From: Haliclystus octoradiatus
Taxonomy: Eukaryota; Cnidaria; Staurozoa; Stauromedusae; Haliclystidae
Direction: 5' to 3'
Assembly (NCBI GenBank): GCA_916610825.1
Contig: OU744453.1
Coordinates: forward strand, 11,241,826-11,305,825
Length of the DNA stretch: 64,000 nucleotides
The position numbers and the translations under genes are program-made. Each line of letters starts with the position of its first letter. Within the stretch, counting starts at the first letter, position 1. The notes below the pieces were generated by a model. It saw only the letters and a list, made by a program, of their open reading frames with translations. It was not told the DNA's origin and ran no database searches. Of this stretch, positions 1-13,768 are shown piece after piece.

Positions 1-987
1 CTAGACAGAAAACCAGACATCTAGACGAAAAACCAGACAATTTTCAGACAATAGGCGTCAAGACAGCTTGCCAGACGTCTAGACAGAAAACCAGACGAAT
101 AAAGGGAACACCAGACAATTTTCAGAAAATAAGCGTCTAGACAGCTTGCCAGACATCTAGACAGAAAAGCAGACGTATAGACGAAAAACAGACAATTTCT
201 AGACAATAGACGTCTAGAAAGCTTTCCAGACGTCTAGACAGAAAACCAGACGAATAGAGAAAAAATCATACAATTTTCAGAAAATAAGCGTCTAGACAGA
301 AAACCAGACGTCTAGACAGAAAACCAGACATCTAGACAAAAAGAGACAATTTTCAGACATAAGGCGTCTAGACAGCTTTCCAAGTGTCTAGACGAAAAAC
401 CAGACAATTTTCAGACAAAAGACGTCTAGACAGCTTTCCAGACGCCTAGACAGAAAACCAGACGTCTAGACGAAAAACCAGACAATTTCTAGACAAAAAC
501 GTCTAGACAAATTGCCAGACGTCTAGACAGAAAACAGAACGTATGGCAGGAAAACCAAACAATTTTCAGAAAATAAGCGTGTAAACAGCTTACCAGACGT
601 CTAAACAGAAAACCAGACGTCTGGACGAAAAGCCAGACATTTTTCAGACAATAGGCGTCTAGACAGCTTGCCAAGTGTCTTGTTGAAAACCAGACAATTT
701 TCAGACAAAAGACGTCTAGACAGAAAACCAGACGTCTGGACGAAAAGCCAGACATTTTTCTGACAATAGGCGTCTAGACAGCTTGCCAAGTGTCTTGTCA
801 AAAACCAGACAATTTTCAGACAAAAGACGTCTAGACAGAAAACCAGACGTCTAGACAAAAACCAGACAATTTTCAGACAATAAGTGTCTAGACAGCTTGC
901 CAGACGTCTAGACAGAAAACCAGACGTCTAGACGAAAAACCAGACGAGTAGAGGAAAAATCATACAATTTTCAGAAAATAAGCGTCT
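1..987. repeat. Segment copy 1 of a three-copy ~1 kb block
   Basis: This segment matches 3465-4451 at a shift of 3,464 bp and 15813-16799 at 15,812 bp. Shared landmarks include the gaataaaggg variant monomer and gtatggcaggaaaacc. Copy 1 differs at scattered bases, for example ttctagac near 487 where the other copies read tttcagac. The match ends near 987, where copy 1 reads gcgtctagacg and the others gcgtcttgacag. The left edge is cut by the window start. Confidence 0.8.
39..116. repeat. Example 78 bp tetramer (18+20+20+20)
   Basis: This is the first clean tetramer in the window: an 18 bp AT-rich monomer at 39-56, then three 20 bp monomers at 57-76, 77-96 and 97-116. The third is the variant gaataaagggaacaccagac. 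The next AT-rich monomer starts at 117. This 78 bp block is one of two intermediate units from which the HORs are built. Because 78 is divisible by three (26 codons), runs of tetramers keep a reading frame, which explains the short spurious open frames on the minus strand. Confidence 0.9.
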
Positions 988-3464
988 AGACGAAAAACCA
1001 GAAATTTTCAGACCATAGGCGTCTAGACAGCTTGCCAAGTGTCTTGTCAAAAACCAGACAATTTTCAGACAAAAGACGTCTAGACAGAAAACCAGACGTC
1101 TAGACGAAAAACCAGGCAATTTTCAGACAATAGGCGTCTAGACAGGTTTCCAGACGTCTTGACTGAAAACAAGAGGTATACAAGGAAAACCAGACAATTT
1201 TCAGACAGTAGGCGTTTAGACAGCTTGCCAGACAACTAGACAGAAAACCAGACGAGTAGAGGAAAAATCATACAATTTTCAGAAAATAAGTGTCTAGACA
1301 GAAAACCAGACGTCTAGACAGAAAACCAGACATCTAGACGAAAAACCAGACAATTTTCAGACAAAAGACGTCTAGACAGCTTTCCAGACGTCTAGACAGA
1401 AAACCAGACATCTAGACGAAAAATAGACACTTTTCAGACATAAGACGTCTAGACAGCTTTCCAGACGTCTAGACGAAAAACCAGACAATTTTCAGGCAAT
1501 GGGTGTCTAGACAGCTTGCCAGACGTCTAGACAGAAAACCTGACGTCTAGACAGAAAACTAAGTGTCTAGACGAGAAACTAGACAATTTTCAGACAATAG
1601 GTGTCTAGACAGCTTGCCAGACGTCTACACAGAAAACCAGACGTCTAGACGAAAAACCAGACAATTTTCAGACGAAAACGTCTAGACAGCTTCCCAGACG
1701 TCTAGACAGAAAACCAAACGTATTGAAGGAAAACCAAACAATTTTCAGAAAATAAGCGTCTAAACAGCTTACCAGAAGTCTAGACAGAAAACCAGACGTC
1801 TGGACGAAAAGCCAGACATTTTTCAGACAGTAAGTGTCTAGACAGCTTGCCAGACGTCTAGACAGAAAACCAGACGTCTAGACGAAAAACCAGACGAGTA
1901 GAGGAAAAATTATACAATTTTCAGAAAATAAGCGTCCAGACAGAAAACCAGACGTCTAGAAAGAAAAGCAGACGTCTAGACGAAAACCAGACAATTCTAT
2001 GACAATAGGCGTCTAGACAGCTTGCCAAGTGTCTAGACGAAAAAGCAGACAATTTTCAGACAATAGGCCACTAGACAGCTTGCCGGACGTTTAAACAAAA
2101 AACCAGACGTCTAGACAAAAAACCAGACAATTTTCAGACAATAGGTGTCTAGACAGCTTGCCAGACGTCTAGACAGAAAACCAAGTGTCTAGACGAGAAG
2201 CTAGACAATTTTCAGACAATAGGTGTTTAGACAGCTCGCCAGACGTCTAGACAGAAAACCAGACGTCTATACGAAAAACCAGACAATTTTCAGACAAAAA
2301 CGTCTATACAGCTTGCCAGACGTCTATACAGAAAACCAGAGGTCTGGACAAAAAGCCAGACATTTTACAGACAATAGGCGTCTAGACAGCTTACCAAGTG
2401 TCTAGACGATAAGCCAGACGTCTAGACGAAAAACCAGAAATTTTCAGACAATGGGCGACTAGACAGCTTGCCAAGTGTCTTGTCGAAAACCAGACAATTT
2501 TCAGACAGAAGACGTCTAGACAGAAAACCAGACGTCTGGACGAAAAGCCAGACATTTTTCTGACAATAGGCGTCTAGACAGCTTGCCAAGTGTCTTGTCG
2601 AAAACCAGACAATTTTCAGACAAAAGACGTCTAGATAGAAAACCAGACGTCTGGACGAAAAGCCAGACATTTTTCTGACAATAGGCGTCTAGACAGCTTG
2701 CCAAGTGTCTTGTCAAAAACCAGACAATTTTCAGACAAAAGACGTCTAGACAGAAAACCAGACGTCTAGACGAAAAACCAGACAATTTTCAGACAATAGA
2801 CGTCTAGACAGCTTGCCAAGTGTCTTGTCGAAAACCAGACAATTTTCAGATAAAAGACGTCTAGACAGAAAACCAGACGTCTAGACGAAAATCCAGACAA
2901 TTTTCAGACAATAGGCGTGTAGACAGGTTTCCAGACGTCTAGACTGAAAACAAGAAGTATACAAGGAAAACCAGACAATTTCCAGACAATAGGCGTCTAG
3001 ACAGCTTGCCAGACGTCTAGGCAGAAAACCAGACGTCTAGACGAAAATCCCGACAATTTTCAGACAATAGGCGTCTAGACAGGTTTCCAGACGTCTAGAC
3101 AGAAAACCAGACGTCTGGACGAAAAGCAAGACATTTTTGAGACAATAGGCGTCTAGACAGCTTGCCAGACGTCTAGACAGAAAACCAGACCAGTGGAGGA
3201 AAAATCATACAATTTTCAGAAAATAAACGTTTAGACAGAAAATCAGACGTCTAGACAGAAAACCAGACATCTAGACGAAAAACCAGACATATTTCAGACA
3301 AAAGACGTCTAGACAGAAAACCAGACATCTAGACGAAAAACCAGGCAATTTTCAGACAATAGGTCACTGCACAGATTGCCAGACGTATAAACAAAAAACC
3401 AGACGTCTAGACGAAAAACCAGACATATTTCAGACAAAAGACGTCTAGACAGCTTTCCAGACGT

Positions 3465-4451
3465 CTAGACAGAAAACCAGACATCTAGACGAAAAACCAG
3501 ACAATTTTCAGACAATAGGCGTCAAGACAGCTTGCCAGACGTCTAGACAGAAAACCAGACGAATAAAGGGAACACCAGACAATTTTCAGAAAATAAGCGT
3601 CTAGACAGCTTGCCAGACATCTAGACAGAAAAGCAGACGTATAGACGAAAAACAGACAATTTCTAGACAATAGACGTCTAGAAAGCTTTCCAGACGTCTA
3701 GACAGAAAACCAGACGAATAGAGAAAAAATCATACAATTTTCAGAAAATAAGCGTCTAGACAGAAAACCAGACGTCTAGACAGAAAACCAGACATCTAGA
3801 CAAAAAGAGACAATTTTCAGACATAAGGCGTCTAGACAGCTTTGCAAGTGTCTAGACGAAAAACCAGACAATTTTCAGACAAAAAACGTCTAGACAGCTT
3901 TCCAGACGCCTAGACAGAAAACCAGACGTCTAGACGAAAAACCAGACAATTTTCAGACAAAAACGTCTAGACAAATTGCCAGACGTCTAGACAGAAAACA
4001 GAACGTATGGCAGGAAAACCAAACAATTTTCAGAAAATAAGCGTGTAAACAGCTTACCAGACGTCTAAACAGAAAACCAGACGTCTGGACGAAAAGCCAG
4101 ACATTTTTCAGACAATAGGCGTCTAGACAGCTTGCCAAGTGTCTTGTTGAAAACCAGACAATTTTCAGACAAAAGACGTCTAGACAGAAAACCAGACGTC
4201 TGGACGAAAAGCCAGACATTTTTCTGACAATAGGCGTCTAGACAGCTTGCCAAGTGTCTTGTCAAAAACCAGACAATTTTCAGACAAAAGACGTCTAGAC
4301 AGAAAACCAGACGTCTAGACAAAAACCAGACAATTTTCAGACAATAAGTGTCTAGACAGCTTGCCAGACGTCTAGACAGAAAACCAGACGTCTAGACGAA
4401 AAACCAGACGAGTAGAGGAAAAATCATACAATTTTCAGAAAATAAGCGTCT
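3465..4451. repeat. Segment copy 2 of the ~1 kb block
   Basis: This copy lies 3,464 bp after copy 1. It shares the gcgtcttgacag variant (near 4447) with copy 3 at 16.79 kb and gccactggacatcttgcc just beyond, so copies 2 and 3 are closer relatives than either is to copy 1. It is part of the longer block 2440-8240 that is duplicated near 15-20 kb. Confidence 0.8.
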
Positions 4452-6632
4452 TGACAGAAAACCAGACGTCTAGAAAGAAAAGCAGACGTCTAGACGAAAA
4501 CCAGACAATTCTATGACAATAGGCGTCTAGACAGCTTGCCAAGTGTCTAGACGAAAAAGCAGACAATTTTCAGACAATAGGCCACTGGACATCTTGCCAG
4601 ACGTTTAAACAAAAAACCAGACGTCTAGACGAAAAACCAGACAATTTTCAGACAATAGGTGTCTAGACAGCTTGCCAGACGTCTAGACAGAAAACCAAGT
4701 GTCTAGACGAGAAGCTAGACAATTTTCAGACAATAGGTGTCTAGACAGCTCGCCAGACGTCTAGACAGAAAACCAGACGTCTAGACGAAAAACCAGACAA
4801 TTTTCAGACAAAAACGTCTATACAGCTTGCCAGACGTCTATACAGAAAACCAGACGTCTGGACTAAAAGCCAGACATTTTTCAGACAATAGGCGTCTAGA
4901 CAGCTTACCAAGTGTCTAGACGATAAGCCAGACGTCTAGACGAAAAACCAGAAATTTTCAGACAATGGGTGACTAGACAGCTTGCCAAGTGTCTTGTCGA
5001 AAACCAGACAATTTTTAGACAGAAGACGTCTAGACAGCAAACCAGACGTCTAGACGATAAACAAGACAGTTTTCAGACAATAGGCATCTAGACAGGTTTC
5101 CAGACGTCTATACTGAAACCAAGACGTATACAAGAAAAATCAGACAATTTTCAGACAATAGATGTCTAGACAGCTTGCCAGACGTCTAGACAGAAAACCA
5201 GACAAGTAGAGGAAAAATCATACAATTTTCAGAAAATAAGCGTCTAGACGAAAAACCAGAAATTTTCAGACCATAGGCGTCTAGACAGCTTGCCAAGTGT
5301 CTTGTCAAAAACCAGACAATTTTCAGACAAAAGACGTCTAGACAGAAAACCAGACGTCTAGACGAAAAACCAGACAATTTTCAGACAATAGGCGTCTAGA
5401 CAGGTTTCCAGACGTCTTGACTGAAAACAAGAGGTATACAAGGAAAACCAGACAATTTTCAGACAATAGGCGTCTAGACAGCTTGCCAGACAACTAGACA
5501 GAAAACCAGACGAGTAGAGGAAAAATCATACAATTTTCAGAAAATAAGTGTCTAGACAGAAAACCAGACGTCTAGACAGAAAACCAGACATCTAGACGAA
5601 AAACCAGACAATTTTCAGACAAAAGACGTCTAGACAGCTTTCCAGACGTCTAGACAGAAAACCAGACATCTAGACGAAAAATAGACACTTTTCAGACATA
5701 AGACGTCTAGACAGCTTTCCAGACGTCTAGACGAAAAACCAGACAATTTTCAGACAATAGGCCACTACACAGCTTGCCAGACATTTAAACAAAAAGCCAG
5801 ACGTCTAGACGAAAAACCAGACAATTTTCAGGCAATGGGTGTCTAGACAGCTTGCCAGACGTCTAGACAGAAAACCTGACGTCTAGACAGAAAACTAAGT
5901 GTCTAGACGAGAAACTAGACAATTTTCAGACAATAGGTGTCTAGACAGCTTGCCAGACGTCTACACAGAAAACCAGACGTCTAGACGAAAAACCAGACAA
6001 TTTTCAGACGAAAACGTCTAGACAGCTTCCCAGACGTCTAGACAGATAACCAAACGTATTGAAGGAAAACCAAACAATTTTCAGAAAATAAGCGTCTAAA
6101 CAGCTTACCAGAAGTCTAGACAGAAAACCAGACGTCTGGACGAAAAGCCAGACATTTTTCAGACAGTAAGTGTCTAGACAGCTTGCCAGACGTCTAGACA
6201 GAAAACCAGACGTCTAGACGAAAAACCAGACGAGTAGAGGAAAAATTATACAATTTTCAGAAAATAAGCGTCTAGACAGAAAACCAGACGTCTAGAAAGA
6301 AAAGCAGACGTCTAGACGAAAACCAGACAATTCTATGAAAAAAAGGCGTCTAGACAGCTTGCCAAGTGTCTAGACGAAAAAGCAGACAATTTTCAGACAA
6401 TAGGCCACTAGACAGCTTGCCAGACGTTTAAACAAAAAACCAGACGTCTAGACAAAAAACCAGACAATTTTCAGACAATAGGTGTCTAGACAGCTTGCCA
6501 GACGTCTAGACAGAAAACCAAGTGTCTAGACGAGAAGCTAGACAATTTTCAGACAATAGGTGTCTAGACAGCTCGCCAGACGTCTAGACAGAAAACCAGA
6601 CGTCTATACGAAAAACCAGACAATTTTCAGAC

Positions 6633-6942
6633 AAAAACGTCTATACAGCTTGCCAGACGTCTATACAGAAAACCAGAGGTCTGGACAAAAAGTCAGACAT
6701 TTTACAGACAATAGGCGTCTAGACAGCTTACCAAGAGTCTAGACGATAAGCCAGACGTCTAGACGAAAAACCAGACAATTTTCAGACAAAAACGTCTATA
6801 CAGCTTGCCAGACGTCTATACAGAAAACCAGAGGTCTGGACAAAAAGCCAGACATTTTACAGACAATAGGCGTCTAGACAGCTTACCAAGTGTCTAGACG
6901 ATAAGCCAGACGTCTAGACGAAAAACCAGAAATTTTCAGACA
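6633..6942. repeat. Local 155 bp tandem duplication
   Basis: The stretch containing aaaaacgtctatacagcttg at 6633 recurs at 6788, a shift of 155 bp covering eight monomers. The first copy carries private changes (aagtcagac and accaagagtc) that the second lacks. The same duplication is present at the corresponding place in the 14.8-20.4 kb segment. Confidence 0.8.
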
Positions 6943-8600
6943 ATGGGCGACTAGACAGCTTGCCAAGTGTCTTGTCGAAAACCAGACAATTTTCAGACAA
7001 AAGACGTCTAGACAGAAAACCAGACGTCTGGACGAAAAGCCAGACATTTTTCTGACAATAGGCGTCTAGACAGCTTGCCAAGTGTCTTGTCGAAAACCAG
7101 ACAATTTTTAGACAAAAGACGTCTAGACAGCAAACCAGACGTCTAGACGATAAACCAGACAGTTTTCAGACAATAGGCATCTAGACAGGTTTCCAGACGT
7201 CTATACTGAAACCAAGACGTATACAAGAAAAATCAGACAATTTTCAGAAAATAGGCGTCTAGACAGCTTGCCAGACGTCTAGACAGAAAACCAGACAAGT
7301 AGAGGAAAAATCATACAATTTTCAGAAAATAAGTGTCTAGACGAAAAACCAGAAATTTTCAGACCATAGGCGTCTAGACAGCTTGCCAAGTGTCTTGTCA
7401 AAAACCAGACAATTTTCAGACAAAAGACGTCTAGACAGAAAACCAGACGTCTAGACGAAAAACCAGGCAAGTTTCAGACAATAGGCGTCTAGACAGGTTT
7501 CCAGACGTCTTGACTGAAAACAAGAGGTATACAAGGAAAACCAGACAATTTTCAGACAATAGGCGTCTAGACAGCTTGCCAGACAACTAGACAGAAAACC
7601 AGACGAGTAGAGGAAAAATCATACAATTTTCAGAAAATAAGTGTCTAGACAGAAAACCAGACGTCTAGACAGAAAACCAGACATCTAGACGAAAAACCAA
7701 ACAATTTTCAGACAAAAGACGTCTAGACAGCTTTCCAGACGTCTAGACAGAAAACCAGACATCTAGACGAAAAATAGACACTTTTCAGACATAAGACGTC
7801 TAGACAGCTTTCCAGACGTCTAGACGAAAAACCAGACAATTTTCAGACAATAGGCCACTACACAGCTTGCCAGACTTTTAAACAAAAAGCCAGACGTCTA
7901 GACGAAAAACCAGACAATTTTCAGGCAATGGGTGTCTAGACAGCTTGCCAGACGTCTAGACAGAAAACCTGACGTCTAGACAGAAAACTAAGTGTCTAGA
8001 CGAGAAACTAGACAATATTCAGACAATAGGTGTCTAGACAGCTTGCCAGACGTCTACACAGAAAACCAGACGTCTAGACGAAAAACCAGACAATTTTCAG
8101 ACGAAAACGTCTAGACAGCTTCCCAGACGTCTAGACAAATAACCAAACGTATTGAAGGAAAACCAAACAATTTTCAGAAAATAAGCGTCTAAACAGCTTA
8201 CCAGAAGTCTAGACAGAAAACCAGACGTCTGGACGAAAAGCCAGACATTTTACAGACAATAGGCGTCTAGACAGCTTACCAAGTGTCTAGACGATAAGCC
8301 AGACGTCTAGACAAAAACCAGACAATTTTCAGACAAAAACGTCTATACAGCTTGCCAGACGTCTATACAGAAAACCAGAGGTCTGGACAAAAAGCCAGAC
8401 ATTTTACAGACAATAGGCGTCTAGACAGCTTACCAAGTGTCTAGACGATAAGCCAGACGTCTAGACGAAAAACCAGAAATTTTCAGACAATGGGCGACTA
8501 GACAGCTTGCCAAGTGTCTTGTCGAAAACCAGACAATTTTCAGACAAAAGACGTCTAGACAGAAAACCAGACGTCTGGACGAAAAGCCAGACATTTTTCT

Positions 8601-11272
8601 GACAATAGGCGTCTAGACAGCTTGCCAAGTGTCTTGTCGAAAACCAGACAATTTTTAGACAAAAGACGTCTAGACAGCAAACCAGACGTCTAGACGATAA
8701 ACCAGACAGTTTTCAGACAATAGGCATCTAGACAGGTTTCCAGACGTCTATACTGAAACCAAGACGTATACAAGAAAAATCAGACAATTTTCAGAAAATA
8801 GGCGTCTAGACAGCTTGCCAGACCACTAGACAGAAAACCAGACAAGTAGAAGAAAAATCATACAATTTTCAGAAAATAAGTGTCTAGACGAAAAACCAGA
8901 AATTTTCAGACCATAGGCGTCTAGACAGCTTGCCAAGTGTCTTGTCAAAAACCAGACAATTTTCAGACAAAAGACGTCTAGACAGAAAACCAGACGTCTA
9001 GACGAAAAACCAGACAAGTTTCAGACAATAGGCGTCTAGACAGGTTTCCAGACGTCTTGTCTGAAAACAAGAGGTATACAAGGAAAACCAGACAATTTTC
9101 AGACAATAGGCGTTTAGACAGCTTGCCAGACGTCTAGACAGAAAACCAGACGAGTAGAGGAAAAATCATACAATTTTCAGAAAATAAGTGTCTAGACAGA
9201 AAACCAGACGTCTAGACAGAAAACCAGACATCTAGACGAAAAACCAAACAATTTTCAGACAAAAGACGTCTAGACAGCTTTCCAGACGTCTAGACAGAAA
9301 ACCAGACATCTAGACGAAAAATAGACACTTTTCAGACATAAGACGTCTAGACAGCTTTCCAGACGTCTAGACGAAAAACCAGACAATTTTCAGACAATAG
9401 GCCACTACACAGCTTGCCAGACTTTTAAACAAAAAGCCAGACGTCTAGACGAAAAACCAGACAATTTTCAGGCAATGGGTGTCTAGACAGCTTGCCAGAC
9501 GTCTAGACAGAAAACCTGACGTCTAGACAGAAAACTAAGTGTCTAGACGAGAAACTAGACAATTTTCAGACAATAGGTGTCTAGACAGCTTGCCAGACGT
9601 CTACACAGAAAACCAGACGTCTAGACGAAAAACCAGACAATTTTCAGACGAAAACGTCTAGACAGCTTCCCAGACGTCTAGACAAATAACCAAACGTATT
9701 GAAGGAAAACCAAACAATTTTCAGAAAATAAGCGTCTAAACAGCTTACCAGAAGTCTAGACAGAAAACCAGACGTCTGGACGAAAAGCCAGACATTTTTC
9801 AGACAGTAAGTGTCTAGACAGCTTGCCAGACGTCTAGACAGAAAACCAGACGTCTAGACGAAAAACCAGACGAGTAGAGGAAAAATTATACAATTTTCAG
9901 AAAATAAGCGTCCAGACAGAAAACCAGACGTCTAGAAAGAAAAGCAGACGTCTAGACGAAAACCAGACAATTCTATGACAATAGGCGTCTAGACAGCTTG
10001 CCAAGTGTCTAGACGAAAAAGCAGACAATTTTCAGACAATAGGCCACTAGACAGCTTGCCGGACGTTTAAACAAAAAACCAGACGTCTAGACAAAAAACC
10101 AGACAATTTTCAGACAATAGGTGTCTAGACAGCTTGCCAGACGTCTAGACAGAAAACCAAGTGTCTAGACGAGAAGCTAGACAATTTTCAGACAATAGGT
10201 GTTTAGACAGCTCGCCAGACGTCTAGACAGAAAACCAGACGTCTATACGAAAAACCAGACAATTTTCAGACAAAAACGTCTATACAGCTTGCCAGACGTC
10301 TATACAGAAAACCAGAGGTCTGGACAAAAAGCCAGACATTTTACAGACAATAGGCGTCTAGACAGCTTACCAAGTGTCTAGACGATAAGCCAGACGTCTA
10401 GACGAAAAACCAGAAATTTTCAGACAATGGGCGACTAGACAGCTTGCCAAGTGTCTTGTCGAAAACCAGACAATTTTCAGACAGAAGACAACTAGACAGA
10501 AAACCAGACGTCTGGACGAAAAGCCAGACATTTTTCTGACAATAGGCGTCTAGACAGCTTGCCAAGTATCTTGTCGAAAACCAGACAATTTTCAGACAAA
10601 AGACGTCTAGATAGAAAACCAGACGTCTGGACGAAAAGCCAGACATTTTTCTGACAATAGGCGTCTAGACAGCTTGCCAAGTGTCTTGTCAAAAACCAGA
10701 CAATTTTCAGACAAAAGACGTCTAGACAGAAAACCAGACGTCTAGACGAAAAACCAGACAATTTTCAGACAATAGACGTCTAGACAGCTTGCCAAGTGTC
10801 TTGTCGAAAACCAGACAATTTTCAGATAAAAGACGTCTAGACAGAAAACCAGACGTCTAGACGAAAATCCAGACAATTTTCAGACAATAGGCGTGTAGAC
10901 AGGTTTCCAGACGTCTAGACTGAAAACAAGAAGTATACAAGGAAAACCAGACAATTTCCAGACAATAGGCGTCTAGACAGCTTGCCAGACGTCTAGGCAG
11001 AAAACCAGACGTCTAGACGAAAATCCCGACAATTTTCAGACAATAGGCGTCTAGACAGGTTTCCAGACATCTAGACAGAAAACCAGACGTCTGGACGAAA
11101 AGCAAGACATTTTTGAGACAATAGGCGTCTAGACAGCTTGCCAGACGTCTAGACAGAAAACCAGACCAGTGGAGGAAAAATCATACAATTTTCAGAAAAT
11201 AAACGTTTAGACAGAAAATCAGACGTCTAGACAGAAAACCAGACATCTAGACGAAAAACCAGACATATTTCA
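8601..11272. repeat. Tandem HOR unit 1, 2,672 bp
   Basis: This is the first of three consecutive units beginning at gacaatag. It contains one gccactacac marker (9401). The region around 9.7-11.0 kb also matches about 1.7-3.1 kb at a shift of 7,976 bp. Unit 2 differs by loss of one 20 bp monomer near 12187. Confidence 0.8.
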
Positions 11273-13768
11273 GACAATAGGCGTCTAGACAGCTTGCCAA
11301 GTGTCTTGTCGAAAACCAGACAATTTTTAGACAAAAGACGTCTAGACAGCAAACCAGACGTCTAGACGATAAACCAGACAGTTTTCAGACAATAGGCATC
11401 TAGACAGGTTTCCAGACGTCTATACTGAAACCAAGACGTATACAAGAAAAATCAGACAATTTTCAGAAAATAGGCGTCTAGACAGCTTGCCAGACCACTA
11501 GACAGAAAACCAGACAAGTAGAGGAAAAATCATACAATTGTCAGAAAATAAGTGTCTAGACGAAAAACCAGAAATTTTCAGACCATAGGCGTCTAGACAG
11601 CTTGCCAAGTGTCTTGTCAAAAACCAGACAATTTTCAGACAAAAGACGTCTAGACAGAAAACCAGACGTCTAGACGAAAAACCAGGCAAGTTTCAGACAA
11701 TAGGCGTCTAGACAGGTTTCCAGACGTCTTGACTGAAAACAAGAGGTATACAAGGAAAACCAGACAATTTTCAGACAATAGGCGTCTAGACAGCTTGCCA
11801 GACAACTAGACAGAAAACCAGACGAGTAGAGGAAAAATCATACAATTTTCAGAAAATAAGTGTCTAGACAGAAAACCAGACGTCTAGACAGAAAACCAGA
11901 CATCTAGACGAAAAACCAGACAATTTTCAGACAAAAGACGTCTAGACAGCTTTCCAGACGTCTAGACAGAAAACCAGACATCTAGACGAAAAATAGACAC
12001 TTTTCAGACATGAGACGTCTAGACAGCTTTCCAGACGTCTAGACGAAAAACCAGACAATTTTCAGACAATAGGCCACTACACAGCTTGCCAGACTTTTAA
12101 ACAAAAAGCCAGACGTCTAGACGAAAAACCAGACAATTTTCAGGCAATGGGTGTCTAGACAGCTTGCCAGACGTCTAGACAGAAAACTAAGTGTCTAGAC
12201 GAGAAACTAGACAATTTTCAGACAATAGGTGTCTAGACAGCTTGCCAGACGTCTACACAGAAAACCAGACGTCTAGACGAAAAACCAGACAATTTTCAGA
12301 CGAAAACGTCTAGACAGCTTCCCAGACGTCTAGACAAATAACCAAACGTATTGAAGGAAAACCAAACAATTTTCAGAAAATAAGCGTCTAAACAGCTTAC
12401 CAGAAGTCTAGACAGAAAACCAGACGTCTGGACGAAAAGCCAGACATTTTTCAGACAGTAAGTGTCTAGACAGCTTGCCAGACGTCTAGACAGAAAACCA
12501 GACGTCTAGACGAAAAACCAGACGAGTAGAGGAAAAATTATACAATTTTCAGAAAATAAGCGTCCAGACAGAAAACCAGACGTCTAGAAAGAAAAGCAGA
12601 CGTCTAGACGAAAACCAGACAATTCTATGACAATAGGCGTCTAGACAGCTTGCCAAGTGTCTAGACGAAAAAGCAGACAATTTTCAGACAATAGGCCACT
12701 AGACAGCTTACCGGACGTTTAAACAAAAAACCAGACGTCTAGACAAAAAACCAGACAATTTTCAGACAATAGGTGTCTAGACAGCTTGCCAGACGTCTAG
12801 ACAGAAAACCAAGTGTCTAGACGAGAAGCTAGACAATTTTCAGACAATAGGTGTTTAGACAGCTCGCCAGACGTCTAGACAGAAAACCAGACGTCTATAC
12901 GAAAAACCAGACAATTTTCAGACAAAAACGTCTATACAGCTTGCCAGACGTCTATACAGAAAACCAGAGGTCTGGACAAAAAGCCAGACATTTTACAGAC
13001 AATAGGCGTCTAGACAGCTTACCAAGTGTCTAGACGATAAGCCAGACGTCTAGACGAAAAACCAGAAATTTTCAGACAATGGGCGACTAGACAGCTTGCC
13101 AAGTGTCTTGTCGAAAACCAGACAATTTTCAGACAGAAGACAACTAGACAGAAAACCAGACGTCTGGACGAAAAGCCAGACATTTTTCTGACAATAGGCG
13201 TCTAGACAGCTTGCCAAGTGTCTTGTCGAAAACCAGACAATTTTCAGACAAAAGACGTCTAGATAGAAAACCAGACGTCTGGACGAAAAGCCAGACATTT
13301 TTCTGACAATAGGCGTCTAGACAGCTTGCCAAGTGTCTTGTCAAAAACCAGACAATTTTCAGACAAAAGACGTCTAGACAGAAAACCAGACGTCTAGACG
13401 AAAAACCAGACAATTTTCAGACAATAGACGTCTAGACAGCTTGCCAAGTGTCTTGTCGAAAACCAGACAATTTTCAGATAAAAGACGTCTAGACAGAAAA
13501 CCAGACGTCTAGACGAAAATCCAGACAATTTTCAGACAATAGGCGTGTAGACAGGTTTCCAGACGTCTAGACTGAAAACAAGAAGTATACAAGGAAAACC
13601 AGACAATTTCCAGACAATAGGCGTCTAGACAGCTTGCCAGACGTCTAGACAGAAAACCAGACCAGTGGAGGAAAAATCATACAATTTTCAGAAAATAAAC
13701 GTTTAGACAGAAAATCAGACGTCTAGACAGAAAACCAGACATCTAGACGAAAAACCAGACATATTTCA
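11273..13768. repeat. Tandem HOR unit 2, 2,496 bp
   Basis: The unit starts at a junction where gacatatttcagac is joined to aataggcgtc, and the same junction recurs at 13769. It is shorter than unit 1 by 176 bp: one 20 bp monomer is missing near 12187 and a 156 bp, eight-monomer block is missing near 13.65 kb. Confidence 0.8.

Larger units (their letters stand above)
2440..8240. repeat. ~5.8 kb segment duplicated 12.2-12.3 kb downstream (left copy)
   Basis: This segment aligns with 14788-20430. The shift is 12,348 bp from about 2.44 to 4.65 kb, then about 12,192 bp, because the right copy lacks 156 bp near 16.99 kb. Two HOR units with the gccactacac marker (5761 and 7854) correspond to 17953 and 20045. 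The match ends near 8240, where the left copy goes on with gacattttacagac and the right copy with gacatttttcagacagtaag. Confidence 0.75.

Noticed and set aside
98..103. AATAAA polyadenylation-like hexamer, also near 3562 and 15910
   Set aside because: It is a chance product of one variant monomer (gaataaaggg) copied with its segment; there is no gene upstream.
2223..2405. 60-codon plus-strand open frame recurring near 6560, 10199, 12851, 18751 and 20843
   Set aside because: Recurrence follows HOR copying, not selection on protein. The peptide is just the translated monomer (RLDRKPDVYTKNQ and similar), with no domain, signal or plausible initiation context.
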